Assembly: GCF_002775205.1 (NCBI RefSeq)
Contig: NC_036456.1
Location: forward strand, 21,572,968-21,636,967
Direction: 5' to 3'
From: Xiphophorus maculatus
Taxonomy: Eukaryota; Chordata; Actinopteri; Cyprinodontiformes; Poeciliidae
Length of the DNA stretch: 64,000 nt
A model generated the notes under the pieces. The model ran no database searches. It was not told the DNA's origin and worked only from the letters and a program-made list of their open reading frames with translations. Below are positions 10,401 through 20,200 of this stretch, in pieces. Each line of letters starts with the position of its first letter. The stretch's first letter is position 1. The translations under genes were made by a program, and so were the position numbers.

Positions 10401-11988
10401 TTTAGGGGTGGAAAGAACACTTGCCCTGATCAGAGACAGGTTTTACTGGCCGCAGATGGCAAAAGACATTGAACACTTTGTTACGAAAGAATGCGAGTGT
10501 CTCAAGAAGAAGAAGCCGAGTAAGCAGAACTGTGCTCCTCTGACCTCGATCCAGTCAACTTACCCGTTCCAACTGGTATCCATAGACTTCCTCCACCTGG
10601 AAAAGTGCAAGCATGGCTATGAATATATACTAGTTGTCATGGATCACTTCACGAGGTTCGCCCAAGCTTACCCGACAAAGAACAAAGCAGCTAAAACTGT
10701 CGCTGACAAGCTCTTCAATGACTTTGCACTCAAGTTTGGCTTCCCGACCAGACTTCACCATGACATGGGTAAAGAATTTGACAACAAGCTCATGGCACGG
10801 TTGAAAGAACTCTCAGGTATCCAGGGTTCTCATACGACACCCTACCATCCACAGGGTAATGGACAGGTGGAGAGATTCAACCGTACCCTGTTGTCCATGT
10901 TACGGACCCTGGAGGACAAGGAGAAGGAGGATTGGAAAGAGTCATTGGCTAAGGTTGTCCATGCGTACAACTGTACGAAGGGCGAGGCAACAGGCTACGC
11001 CCCATATTACCTCATCTTCGGACGTTCCCCCCGCCTGCCTATCGATCTGCTCTTCAATCTGAGAAAAGATGAAACTCATGTGGACTATGATGACTATGTT
11101 AGCTGCTGGAAGAAGAGAATGCAGGAGGCTTACACAGTAGCTTCCAAGACGGCTACCAAGGAAGCTGCTCGAGGGAAAGCATACTATGATAGGAGAGTGA
11201 AAGGGAGAGATCTTCAGCCTGGTGACAGAGTCCTCCTCCGAAACCTCACTCCCAGAGGTGGACCTGCGAAGATCCAATCTTATTGGGAGAACCAGATCTA
11301 CAAAGTGATGGAGAGAAAGGCAGATGATAGCCCGGTGTATCGAATCTGCCCTGAAACTGGTCGAGGGAGAGACAAGGTGGTGCACAGGAACCTCCTACTG
11401 CCCTGCGACTTCCTACCACTTGAAAAGCCATCAACACAGACTGTTCAGCCCCGAAAAGATGCTTCGGCTGTTACAAAGAAAAAGCTGAGACGTCCACGTG
11501 TAGAGCAACATCTAGGAAATAGTGACACATCAGATGATGACCACAGCGGCACGTACCAGTGGTACTTCCGAGATGTTCCAGGGAGACGGAGGCAGACTCC
11601 ACTCAACCCTTTGGCGGAGCCGTTCCAGCCTGAAACAAGTCTTCACGTTCAAGAAGAGGATGTGCCACTACAGAGCGAAGAGGATGTGCCACTACAGAGC
11701 GAAGAGGATGTGCCACTACAGAGCGAAGAGGACGGCCCTGACATTGACCTTGGGAGGTCAGAGAGCGGTGAGGCAGTGATTGACATTTCAGCTGCCAACA
11801 AAGGTGAGACTGACTCTGTGAGACAGCGACCCCATAGACAAAGTCAAAAACCGCTTGTACTGAGTTATGACACTTTAGGTCAGCCGACTTTGGTTCAGAG
11901 GGACTGCAAGGTGACTAAGACTCAGGTTATTGAGAGTAATGCCTTCTGGAGACCATGGGCTGTGGGTCTGTGTCAAGTTTATAGTTGA
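7303..11988 (+). CDS. pol: Gypsy Pol polyprotein (protease, RT, RNase H, integrase)
   Basis: The open frame has 1561 codons, but translation most likely enters it by -1 frameshifting from gag at 7402-7408, not at its first ATG. Domains in order: aspartic protease with WDSGAQSSIV (codons from 7633); reverse transcriptase with the YLDD catalytic box (9073-9084); RNase H with LHCDAS (Asp codon 9607); integrase zinc module with H codons at 10384 and 10399 and C codons at 10492 and 10498 (CXC, not the usual CX2C); integrase catalytic triad D (10585), D (10762), E (10870) with 35 residues between the last two. A GPY/F-like region follows, ending HRNLLLPC. The C-terminal tail carries three exact 24-bp repeats (11653-11724) encoding EEDVPLQS. 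Pol makes the DNA copy and integrates it. All catalytic motifs are present and no break is seen. Confidence 0.95.
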   Translation: MQRRGKRRQLYALFQMWAGGPLLSWMPSTETVDGKRGRATEVGPAVVQDPRSHNEQSSPPPSSNEMPVAALSAVTEVHYLPPQHKSRLVSLVGNRCTVNCFMDNHPVKVLWDSGAQSSIVNENWRQNHLPHTVVRPVSELLDNETLTVFAANDTTIPYTGWIEVSFRLDSDCFPTSELQVPILVASDPAVASDPIIGYNVIEAVVNRREVKTKGGRKQLAHYVSKAFEITVQTAHNVVRLVQNSKKDSEAGVVRTGVKRVPLRANQVTTVYARAHVSPHALGQDMFFLADMVDSPPEGVMFSDVLVQIPDRKVPYVPIPVTNTTDHTIYLMSRKVIGRLEPIKTVYAADIQTKVNEWTQEEKQSSKLKSHIPNNTQSDNIQPRPKSWDPPVDLQHLTESQQTAAKMMLREECEAFAYDRDDVGCIPSLKMHITLHDTSPVKKTYMSVPKPLHNEVKEYLQDLLNKGWITPSRSPYSSPVVCVRKKDGTLRLCCDFRELNRKSVPDRHPIPRIQDMLDALGGSSWFSVLDQGKAYHQGFLDDESRPLTAFITPWGLYQWVRIPFGLSSAPAEFQRSMEHCMAGLRDTICLPYLDDNLVHSSNFEEHLGHIRLVLQRYREHGVKLTPKKCDLFRRSVKFLGKLVTGQGYTMDPAELAPVMALKEKTPATVGEVRQMLGFLSYYRPFIANFSRIAHPLYSLLSPPSSENSVSVPGDKTRKGVKKSRGHLPSRSPIQWTSAHQVTLSQLIDALTRPPVLGYPDFTEPFVLHCDASQVGLGAVLYQRQQGKMRVIAYGSRTLSPAEKKYHLHSGKLEFLAMKWAICERFRDYLYHAPSFVVYTDNNPLTYVLTTAKLNATGHRWVAELASYNFTIRYRPGKTNTDADGLSRMPLDIDSYMKSCTAEVGQEAISASMESVVVEQSYPCQGIGVIQVRALKLIKDSNTNQPLTPDEIRTAQEADEVLSRVLWYKSQGRRPSRIEVKSEVPAVTTLLRQWLKLHVDQHGILHRKTAHREQLLVPKAYHPLVFKELHKDMGHLGVERTLALIRDRFYWPQMAKDIEHFVTKECECLKKKKPSKQNCAPLTSIQSTYPFQLVSIDFLHLEKCKHGYEYILVVMDHFTRFAQAYPTKNKAAKTVADKLFNDFALKFGFPTRLHHDMGKEFDNKLMARLKELSGIQGSHTTPYHPQGNGQVERFNRTLLSMLRTLEDKEKEDWKESLAKVVHAYNCTKGEATGYAPYYLIFGRSPRLPIDLLFNLRKDETHVDYDDYVSCWKKRMQEAYTVASKTATKEAARGKAYYDRRVKGRDLQPGDRVLLRNLTPRGGPAKIQSYWENQIYKVMERKADDSPVYRICPETGRGRDKVVHRNLLLPCDFLPLEKPSTQTVQPRKDASAVTKKKLRRPRVEQHLGNSDTSDDDHSGTYQWYFRDVPGRRRQTPLNPLAEPFQPETSLHVQEEDVPLQSEEDVPLQSEEDVPLQSEEDGPDIDLGRSESGEAVIDISAANKGETDSVRQRPHRQSQKPLVLSYDTLGQPTLVQRDCKVTKTQVIESNAFWRPWAVGLCQVYS
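7402..7460 (+). promoter_or_regulatory. Predicted -1 ribosomal frameshift signal (slippery site plus pseudoknot)
   Basis: G_GGA_AAC (7402-7408) is in the gag reading frame, 33 nt before the gag stop ends, and a -1 slip there enters the pol frame. After a 6-nt spacer, stem 1 pairs 7415-7423 (GGGCTACTG) with 7436-7444 (CAGTAGTCC), nine pairs with one G-U. Its loop pairs as stem 2, 7427-7433 (TGGGACC) with 7454-7460 (GGTCCCA), seven pairs. Loops are 3, 2 and 9 nt. The spacing and geometry match the H-type pseudoknots of retroviral frameshift sites. Confidence 0.85.
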
Positions 11989-12030
11989 GTGTACTGTGCA
12001 ACCAGAAATGTCAGGAGACATTTAATTTTG

Positions 12031-12040
12031 TGGGGGAGAG
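12031..12040 (+). promoter_or_regulatory. Polypurine tract of the Gypsy element
   Basis: GGGGGAGAG, preceded by T, lies immediately before the 3' LTR start at 12041. This is the normal position of the plus-strand primer. Confidence 0.75.
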
Positions 12041-12380
12041 TGTGGCACTAGGAAAGTGAGGCATGAAACTAGCCCCCCCACATTTTGTTTTTGGTGATGA
12101 TCACTCGTTAGAATTTATTAGAGTTAACAATGTTTATTAGAGTTAATGTTTATTAGATTTAACAATGTTTTGGTTTCGCCATCGGAGGGCGCTCAGTACC
12201 ACATACAACAGCGGGTGACGCTCTGGCAGGCTGTAGGAGTCCGCCATTGCAGAGAGGACAGCTTGTTGCAGCGGATGTGGGGAGCGCTACTGTAACCGCT
12301 GTATTTTCTTTTTACAGTTTAAACTGAATAAATATGCTGCACGAGGAGTGACTCGGCCCATCATTTCCTGCTGTGTAACA
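12041..12380 (+). repeat. Gypsy 3' LTR
   Basis: 340 bp, apparently identical to the 5' LTR, followed by the TAAA target duplication (12381-12384). Confidence 0.93.
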
Positions 12381-13290
12381 TAAACAGCACAGGATTTTCA
12401 AGGTGCTAGTGGAGGAGATGTCAGCTGAATATGGTGAACTGCTGCTACACACAGAAATCCGATGGCTCAGCAGAGGACGAGTTTTATTTCGTTTTTTGTC
12501 ACTTTTGGGTGAAATCAAAGAGTTCATGCAGTCCAAAGGCGAAGACGTCTCACTGCTAGAAGACACAGAGTGGACCCTTGACCTTGCATTTTTGACGGAC
12601 ATTACTGGGAAACTAAACGTCTTGAACTGCGAGCTGCAAGGCAAAGGTAAAACTGTTGTTGATATGATAAGTGCTTTAAATGCATTTAAAGCCAAGATGA
12701 ACATTTTCTCTGTGGATTTACAGAGAAAAAAAGTGCTGCACTTTCCCTCTGTGCAGTTGGTGCTGAAAAACAATGCTTCTGCATCTGAGACATTTGACAA
12801 AGTTGCAGAAAAGTACTGTGAAGTCATAAACAGACTTGGGCAAGAGTTTGAGAATAGGTTTTGTGATCTTGATCAGCTTGAGCCATGTGTGTCATTCATT
12901 TCCAATCCTTTCATGAATGTGGACACAACATACTTTGCTGAGAAACTAAGTGCAACATTCAACTTGGATGCTGGACAGGTGGAGATGGAAATCATAACAT
13001 TGCAAAATGACCTACACCTCAAAGTTTACCAGACTGCACCAAACTTTTGGTCCCTTGTTGACACAGAGAAGTACAGTGGTGTATGCACAGCAGCTATGAA
13101 GGTTGCCAGCCTGTTTGGTTCAACCTATCTCTGTGAATCAGCGTTTTCTGACATGAACTTCATTAAGAACAAACACAGAACATGCCTCACTGATGCACAT
13201 CTGAAAGATGCACTCACAGTTGCAGTTTCAAGTTACACACCAGATTACAGTGCACTGGTGAACAGCATGCAATGCCAGTCTTCTCACTAA
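12381..13290 (+). pseudogene. hAT transposase, C-terminal part
   Basis: This continues the transposase cut at 5643. The Gypsy plus its duplication adds 6741 bp (5644-12384), a multiple of three, and both pieces are in the same frame. The protein therefore resumes in register around IFKVLVEEMSAEY. It includes the family block EIRWLSRGRVL and the hAT C-terminal dimerisation region (ASLFGSTYLCESAFSDMNF, around 13105-13165). The Glu codon at 13135 is the likely third catalytic residue. It ends with a stop at 13290. The frame has no other break, so the interruption may be fairly recent. Without the upstream part it is not expected to make active transposase. Confidence 0.85.
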
Positions 13291-13900
13291 TAAAGAAACC
13301 AATGCCAGATGTTAGTGGCAACATGGAAGTGTCATGGCAAAGTTTAATTAAAATATTGAGGAATTGTGTTCAATTTAAAAGTGTGTTCATGACATATAAG
13401 TTATAATTTTGTTAAAAATGCAGCAGATTTGGTCATGAGTTCAAAATGTGACAAGATTTATTTAAAAATATGTAAGTTGATTTTTCTTTAACATTACATA
13501 ATTGATAACTTTTTGAAACATGGTGCAACATAGTTCATGATTTGCTAAAAAAATGTTTGTGAGTGGCTAGTGAAAATTGGACATTTTTCCTATGAAATGT
13601 AGTGATGTAAGTGATTATCTAAAAATGTGACAATTACTGAGATTAAAAGAGATAAAGTGCTGAATATTGATATCTGTTTCCCACCTTGTTTTCATTGCTA
13701 ATTATTGGGAGAAACCATTAACATGATCAGTGTCTTCTCATAGATGAGTATCATTAATCATTATTGATAATGTATAACTAAAGGCAAACTGAGTAAATTT
13801 GTTATTTCAGAAGAGCGTGTCAAACTGGTGCCCTTTGTATGACTCAGTACCCATGAAGTAGCTCTCAGTTTCAAAAAGGTTGGTGACCCCTGATTTAGAG

Positions 13901-13975
13901 AGACCTTTTGGACTGGGAGGAAGACGGAGAACCCGGAGAGAACCCCACCATGCACAGAACGTGCAGCCCAACTAT
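13901..13975 (+). repeat. Interspersed fish repeat, 3' part (continues from 4367)
   Basis: After the hAT target duplication the same dispersed repeat resumes (AGAGACCTTTTGGACTGG, then AACCCGGAGAGAACCCC). It was one copy with 4203-4367 before the hAT insertion. Confidence 0.6.
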
Positions 13976-15013
13976 AATACAGTAAATGTAATGAATATGA
14001 AGAAGGTAAATGGAGATTATTCTCCCTCTGTCAGAAATATAGAGATTAGAGATGAAACGATTAATCATATTAATTGTGATGAATTGATTTTTTAAATAAC
14101 CATCAACTACTTTAGTAAACAAATAATCACTACAAAACAAGATGAAAGAACAACACACCAAACCTACAAACAAATATATAAATTTAGTAAAAAACCAAAA
14201 AACATTTGCCTGTAAATTTGTTTTACCCAGAACTCCTCAAGTGGCAGTTTTAGCTTCATCTGGTTCAGATTTTGAAAAAGAAAATTCTCCCATCAAGCAC
14301 ATTTTGCATCCAACTATTTATCAGTTAATCAATAAATAACCGCCAGATCAGCTCTGAACAAAGTGTATATCCAACTAATGTCACATTTTTTTCAATTGCA
14401 TTTGTAAAACAGGTTTAAAACTGCACCAAAGTGATGTACAAAACGAATAAGTTGATAAAAAAAATAAAGAAAAAACTAATAAGACTAATAATAAGTAAAT
14501 AAAATAAAACAAAATAACATAATAATCTATTACTATAACAATCGTTAGCTGCAGCTAATTTATATTCTTTCTAAAATGATAAGATTAAATCATATTGAAT
14601 AATTACAAAGAAGTGCAATATCTCAATTTCTCAAGGTTTGATAAATTATCTCAGACTGAATCGTTTATTTTGAAGGATATGAGATTTTTGTTCATTTATT
14701 TTGAGCGTTGCTGCAGTACACATCATGCACCAGTTGGTGGCGGTAATGTGCACCTAACGATTTGTGCTAACCGTAAGCTAGCTCTATCTCTACGGTTTCC
14801 CGCCTCTGAGGGCTCTGTCTCATCGCGCTGTGAGTTATGACTTTTTCTCAGTTTATTTTATTTATCCTAATTTCTCCGCAATTCTAACAGTTATTTCAGC
14901 CAAATTATATTTTTTGGTGTTTCCTGGAAACATTTTCCACTTAGAAACGTCGCATGAATCTAATTTATATAGCTATACTAATAATCGATCTCTCCGATCG
15001 ATGCAACCAGGAA
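13976..15013. other. Upstream region of the V-set receptor gene
   Basis: AT-rich to about 14650, then a more GC-rich segment (14700-14830) resembling a dispersed fish repeat. It ends in the presumed 5' flank and leader of the V-set gene whose ATG is at 15014. I see no TATA box that I would trust. Confidence 0.4.
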
Positions 15014-15083
15014 ATGGCTTCTTCTCTTCCTACGTCTCTGTTCCTGCTGTCTGTGGTTTTCTGGCAGTTTGTTTCTGCTACAG
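15014..15083 (+). CDS. V-set receptor exon 1 (signal peptide)
   Basis: ATG at 15014; 23 hydrophobic-rich codons plus one base, then GTGAGA. The hydrophobic core LFLLSVVFW and the ending FVSAT are typical of a cleaved signal peptide. Confidence 0.8.
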
Positions 15084-17174
15084 GTGAGATTCAGTTACAC
15101 ACGGATGGCTGGTTTTCCATCAAACTAGTCGGCTCGAATCACTAACGTTTATCTCCGCCATGTTGAGAGTGGCATTTTTTAAAAATCCCCATTACAAAGC
15201 TGTTAGAGACGTTTTTATTCTCTGGGTTTAGGTCATTCTTTCTAAGTGTGTGTTTGTCATATTGCTATTATCAAAGTGGCCACAAGAAAATCAAGAACAA
15301 ACCGCCACGTGGCGTTTTGACTTATTTACATATTCTGAAGAACTGTCTATCTAGATAATCTAGACCTGTGGTCCCCAACCTCTTTATTACCGCGGACCGG
15401 TCAAGACTTGGCAATTTTACTGCGGCCCGGGGGTTTGGGGGGTGCGTCAGATAATGCTTCTGCATGTTGGCAAAGCCGGCACGCCCCGATTTTCACTTTA
15501 CAAAATCTTACAACGTTCTGTAGTGTGTGGTGTGTTCATATTCAACATGGTCTTGGCCCGATTATCTCAGCCTGTGGGGTTTTTCCCTGACTGGGAGTGA
15601 GAACGCAGCCTGTTGAATGTGACAGGTAGCCAATCAGAAAGCGGGGTGACGTAAGCACGGAGGGGAATCCCAAACAGCTGGCGTGGCAACTGGCAGTCGG
15701 AGGTGATGTGTGGAAATGTTTATTACTGTATGTAAGGTCACTTTACATATATGTTTTTATATGTTTTTTATATGTGGTTATGTTTATTCAGTTAAAAATG
15801 TTAACTATGAAAAAACACAACTCACCTCCAAATCAGAGAGCAGTAAATAGAGCAGCTGCTCCCGCTGTCTTTATCAAACCCTTTTCTTTTTGTTTCGTCT
15901 TTTATCGCTTGAAATGAGTCCATAAACTATGACTGCTGCTTCTACATCGTCATTTGTGTTTGATTATTCTACATTCATGTTTGGTCTGTTGGGGGTTTTA
16001 CTGGATTTTCTTCTGGAATCGAGATGTTCGTGACTGGAATCGGTTCTGTGGTGTGTTAGACTTAGACTTAGACTGACTTTATTGTCATTTTGCATGCACA
16101 GGGTGTATACAGAACCAAATTTCGTTGCATACGGCTCAGAACAATGTTTTGAGGTTCTAATGTTGTGAGGTTACTCCAGAATAAAATAAAATACAGTATA
16201 AAATATGAATATAAATATAAAATATAAAGTGCAGGACTGACAGTAAAAAGGAAGTTACTTAGCTCTGTACATGTGCAAGGTATAAAGTGGAGACCAGATT
16301 TTAAGTGCAGTCCAGTTAAGAGTTCAGCAGTCTGATAGCAAATGGGAAAAAGCTGTTTCAGAACCAGGTGGACCTGCACCGGATGCTGCAGAACCTCTTT
16401 CCAGAGGGCAGCAGGGAGACCAGTCCATGGTGGGGGTGTGAGGGGTCACTGACGATGTTTCGGCCTCGGGACACGCAGCGCTGGGATGAAATGTCCTGAA
16501 TGGAGGGAAGGGGGGCCCCGATGATCCTTTCTGCTGTCTGCTGTTGCTGCTGGACTCACGAACCGACCGAACCTGTTGGACTTTAGAGAGACTCTATAGG
16601 CACCCTTCTGTCAAATTTTAATCGGAGTTTGATGGATGATTGATTGATGACTAATAGATTTTGATTTCCGGTCACAGGATGCCCCTCCCCCTCCTTTCCC
16701 ACCCATCCCCCCACACAGATCCGTTTTTCCCACGCCTTCAGACCTGTATGAGTTGTAAGAATAATACAAGTAAAGTATGGAAATTATGAGTTTTAAGAAT
16801 AATACAATGAAAGTATGAAAAACAATAAGTGTTAGATAATTGAGAATAATATACAATATAGTATATTTAAATAGGATGTTGTAGTTACCCCCCGGTTTTA
16901 AACGGAATATCCTCCTGAGACACTGCGGAAACGGGGAAGGGCTCTGCGAGACAGGTTAAAAAAAATCCTAGTTGGGTGATTCTCATGACCTTTGGGGTCA
17001 AAACACATGTTGTGCAAGGAAACTCTATGTCACTGACATCCTCTGGCAAAGAATTGATAACAATGATGGTCAGTCTCTGGTTTTAAAACGGAATATCTTC
17101 CTGATCGGGTCTGCTATCAGCTCTTGGAATCTGCATATGTCCCCACTCAGACCCCCCTGCCATGGGTGCTTGTC

Positions 17175-17232
<58 letters not shown>

Positions 17233-20200
17233 CGCGCACCCGTAAGACTGAACACATACCTCTACAGAAAGCCTAGAGTTTTAACTGTTTTACTGCTTTA
17301 TTTTATGGTAGCACGATTAGTCAGTGCTAACTATGAGTTTGTGATTTCCTTCATCACTTAAATTTTAAACTCTTATAGATTTTTTTTCTGTAACACTTGC
17401 TAGTGTGAAACATTTCAGTAAATGTTCCTCATTTGTACACGTACTTCTGAAGAACATGTGACAGACAGTAAACAGGCCTACGTGAGGCTGCTCAAATTTA
17501 ACTTTTATCTTTCCGCAGTTAAAGAATTTGTCCAGACTTTTCCAGAATTTGTCCCGGCATCATTGTGAATGATTTTGTTCAGGTTTTTTTCTTGCTGTTG
17601 AATCAACACTGATCTTCCCACCAATTCATGTTTTCTCCAAAATAGTAAATCTTGGTTTAAATACATTTGAAACTCATAGATTTTTTTTTTTTTTCTGTAA
17701 CACTTGCTAGTGTAATACATTTCAGGAAATGTTCCTCATCTGTACACGTACTTCTGAACAATATCTGACAGGGACTAAACAGGCCATGGTGAGGTTGCTC
17801 ATATGTATCTTTCAGCTTTCCCTCCACCCATTATCTTACACACTTTAGTGTGTTCACTAATAAAATATAGTACACCTCTAATTCTTTAAATTTTTCATTA
17901 TTAAAACTTTTAAATGATCAATGTGAACCATCAGTCTGTATTAAAATAATTAATATAATTCATATTATTTATTTAGATTTGATGTTTTAATGTGTGCCCT
18001 TGGATTTATATTGATTTATTCAATGTGTAAATATTTATCAAACTGAATAGCCATTCCGTTTTTTATATAGTATTTTTTTTCTTTTGGTGTTTGTTGCACA
18101 AATTTAAATATATGCTGGCTATCAGCCAACAATTAAATCAGTGAATTTGTGTTTTTTCTTAAATACTCCCTCTCACCGATACTTACTTACATCTTCTGAC
18201 AACTAGCCCAACTTATGATAACATTGACTAAGTTTGCTATTGGTACACTTTACCTAAAAATTAAAATTAAACATACTCACTACACAACCATGCTCCAAGA
18301 GTTGCTCACAAGATGGTGAATTGTTTTGTTACCTTTAAAATGATCTGCAGCTTTTGTTCCTTGGTCCTAATGATGCTGTTCACTAATGTTCACTAACAGA
18401 CAGTACAACACCTCTTGTGATTGATAAGCTTATAAATGATCAATGCGAAGCATCAGTTTGCGCTAAAGAAGATCATATCAGTCAGATTAAGTAAAATATC
18501 ATTAAACTCAAAGCAATCAAAATTATATTTCTCTGAAAGGTCATTTTTCCTTTTCAGGGAGCCTAGGCTGAAAGGAATCAGTGAAATATACTATGAAATA
18601 TTTTATCTGCTGCATCCCCATAATAAAACTTCAATTGTGAATTGAATGATTACATTGCATCTAGATACAAAAGAATCAACCGATAATTAGTAATCATACT
18701 GACTAACAAGATCTGATCAAACAAGAAACTTGACGACTTCAAGGGATTTCTCACATCGGAGAATAAACCGTCTGACTTTCTTTAGCCACTAAATTTAACC
18801 TTACCAAAGTTTTGCCGTAAAGCAAACAGGTACTGAGTTTGAAGCGGATCAGACGCCTTCAGCCATCTGCTAAAGCTAGACTCTGGCCTTCCTCACTGTA
18901 AAATAAGACATTAGACTTAAAAAAAAGTTCAAGCGAACATCACTTAATTATCATCGACTTGTTGTTTGTACTCATCTTAAGCAAGTGGCAGGAACATTTG
19001 GATATATAAAAAAAAAATGCTTTATAAGTTAATATATTTAAGTTGAGTCCATGCAACAACTAAGATAAAATAAAAAGTGAACTATTTGAAAGTAATGAGG
19101 ATTTTGGGTGGTAAAAGTTGAACATTTTAACAAACCCAGACACTACGCCATTTCTGCTCAAGCAAACCAAAAGGTTTTGAACAGAACAACCATGTCAAAT
19201 AATGAAACCATGAATCTTTAATCTATGTAGCAAATATATTGCTGCTGCTGCTGTAGGCAGAAAATAAAAGAAGTTTTGTGGAGAATAATATTCCGGATGA
19301 GTTTAAGAATATTGTTTGCCAAAATCACACGGTGTAACTACACTTGTCTTTTATATGTTGCAGTAATTGAATCTTTTTGAGGCAATTGGTTTGCATAAAT
19401 TAAAGTAAATACGGTCTATTTTCCTGCTCCACATACTTAGCTAGTAATTTGCCAGTTAGCTTCCCAGTCTGAACTTCTGGGCAATGTCTTGATTCAGTCA
19501 AATCTTCTATCCTGTATATGCTGAACGCTGATATTCTACTATATCCACTCTGTGATTGTTTTGCTTGCTGGTCTTCATCATGCTTTGAATGGAGTATCTC
19601 GTTTCTCTTACTTTAACCCGCCCAACTTGCACCTGATTGGCATGTTAGCCTTTTGATTCCCTCCCAGCGAGGCGGTGCTTCACAAAGCAAACTGTTTGTC
19701 AAACTGTTGATCTGCCTGATGGCTGTTTAGAAGATATGGTGACTGAGTTTTAGACAGTACTAGCCAGCTCATGCAGCTTGTTTTTACTAGATGGCTGTCC
19801 TAAAAGTACATATCTTTAAAATATGAATAAATACGTACAATTCCATAATTATTCGATCCAACGGTTATAGAAGTTTTGTAATAATGCAATTCAGGTATTT
19901 TACATTTTCTGGACTAAAGGAGGATTTCAGTTCAACACCTGTGGTTTCTTAATGTAAGTGTTTCTGCTACTGGACAAGAAACAGGGTTAAAAGAGGATTT
20001 AGAAAGCAAAATACAAAGATGATAGTTGTTTTTACCGAGAGCAAGGCTGTGACTAGTTATCAGGACAGAATGAGACCTGTAAAACTGTTGGGTCCATATG
20101 ACCAAGGAGGGAACCAGTCATCTGCTCCAATAATTTATTAGCCTTTAGGAAATATTTTTTGGACACAGCCATCCGCAGGAGCAAGATGAAGCAAGAACAT

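Larger units (their letters stand above)
5644..12380 (+). mobile_element. Full-length Ty3/Gypsy LTR retrotransposon
   Basis: Two 340-bp LTRs (5644-5983 and 12041-12380) flank gag (6077-7441) and pol (to 11988). The LTRs begin TGTGGCAC and end GTGTAACA, and I found no difference between them by eye. The 4-bp direct repeat TAAA flanks the element (5640-5643 and 12381-12384). The pol order is protease, reverse transcriptase, RNase H, integrase, as in Ty3/Gypsy. A purine-rich tract sits directly before the 3' LTR. There is no envelope gene and no chromodomain. Intact frames and identical LTRs indicate a recent, possibly still autonomous copy. It lies inside the transposase gene of the hAT element. 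Confidence 0.95.
4368..13892 (+). mobile_element. hAT DNA transposon (BED-finger type) containing a Gypsy insertion
   Basis: The left end reads CAGGGCTCACCAAC. The right end, in reverse complement, reads CAGGGGTCACCAAC, so the terminal inverted repeats match at 13 of 14 positions. The perfect 8-bp direct repeat ATTTAGAG flanks both ends (4360-4367 and 13893-13900), the length expected of hAT transposases. The element carries one transposase gene on the plus strand, now in two pieces (4703-5643 and 12381-13290) because a Gypsy retrotransposon inserted between them. Without the Gypsy and one copy of its 4-bp duplication the element would be about 2.8 kb. The sequence after the gene (13291-13892) is AT-rich non-coding DNA. 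Confidence 0.9.

Noticed and set aside
17178-17361. Open frames with Val-Cys or Thr-His runs
   Set aside because: They are translations of the (TG)n/(CA)n microsatellites.
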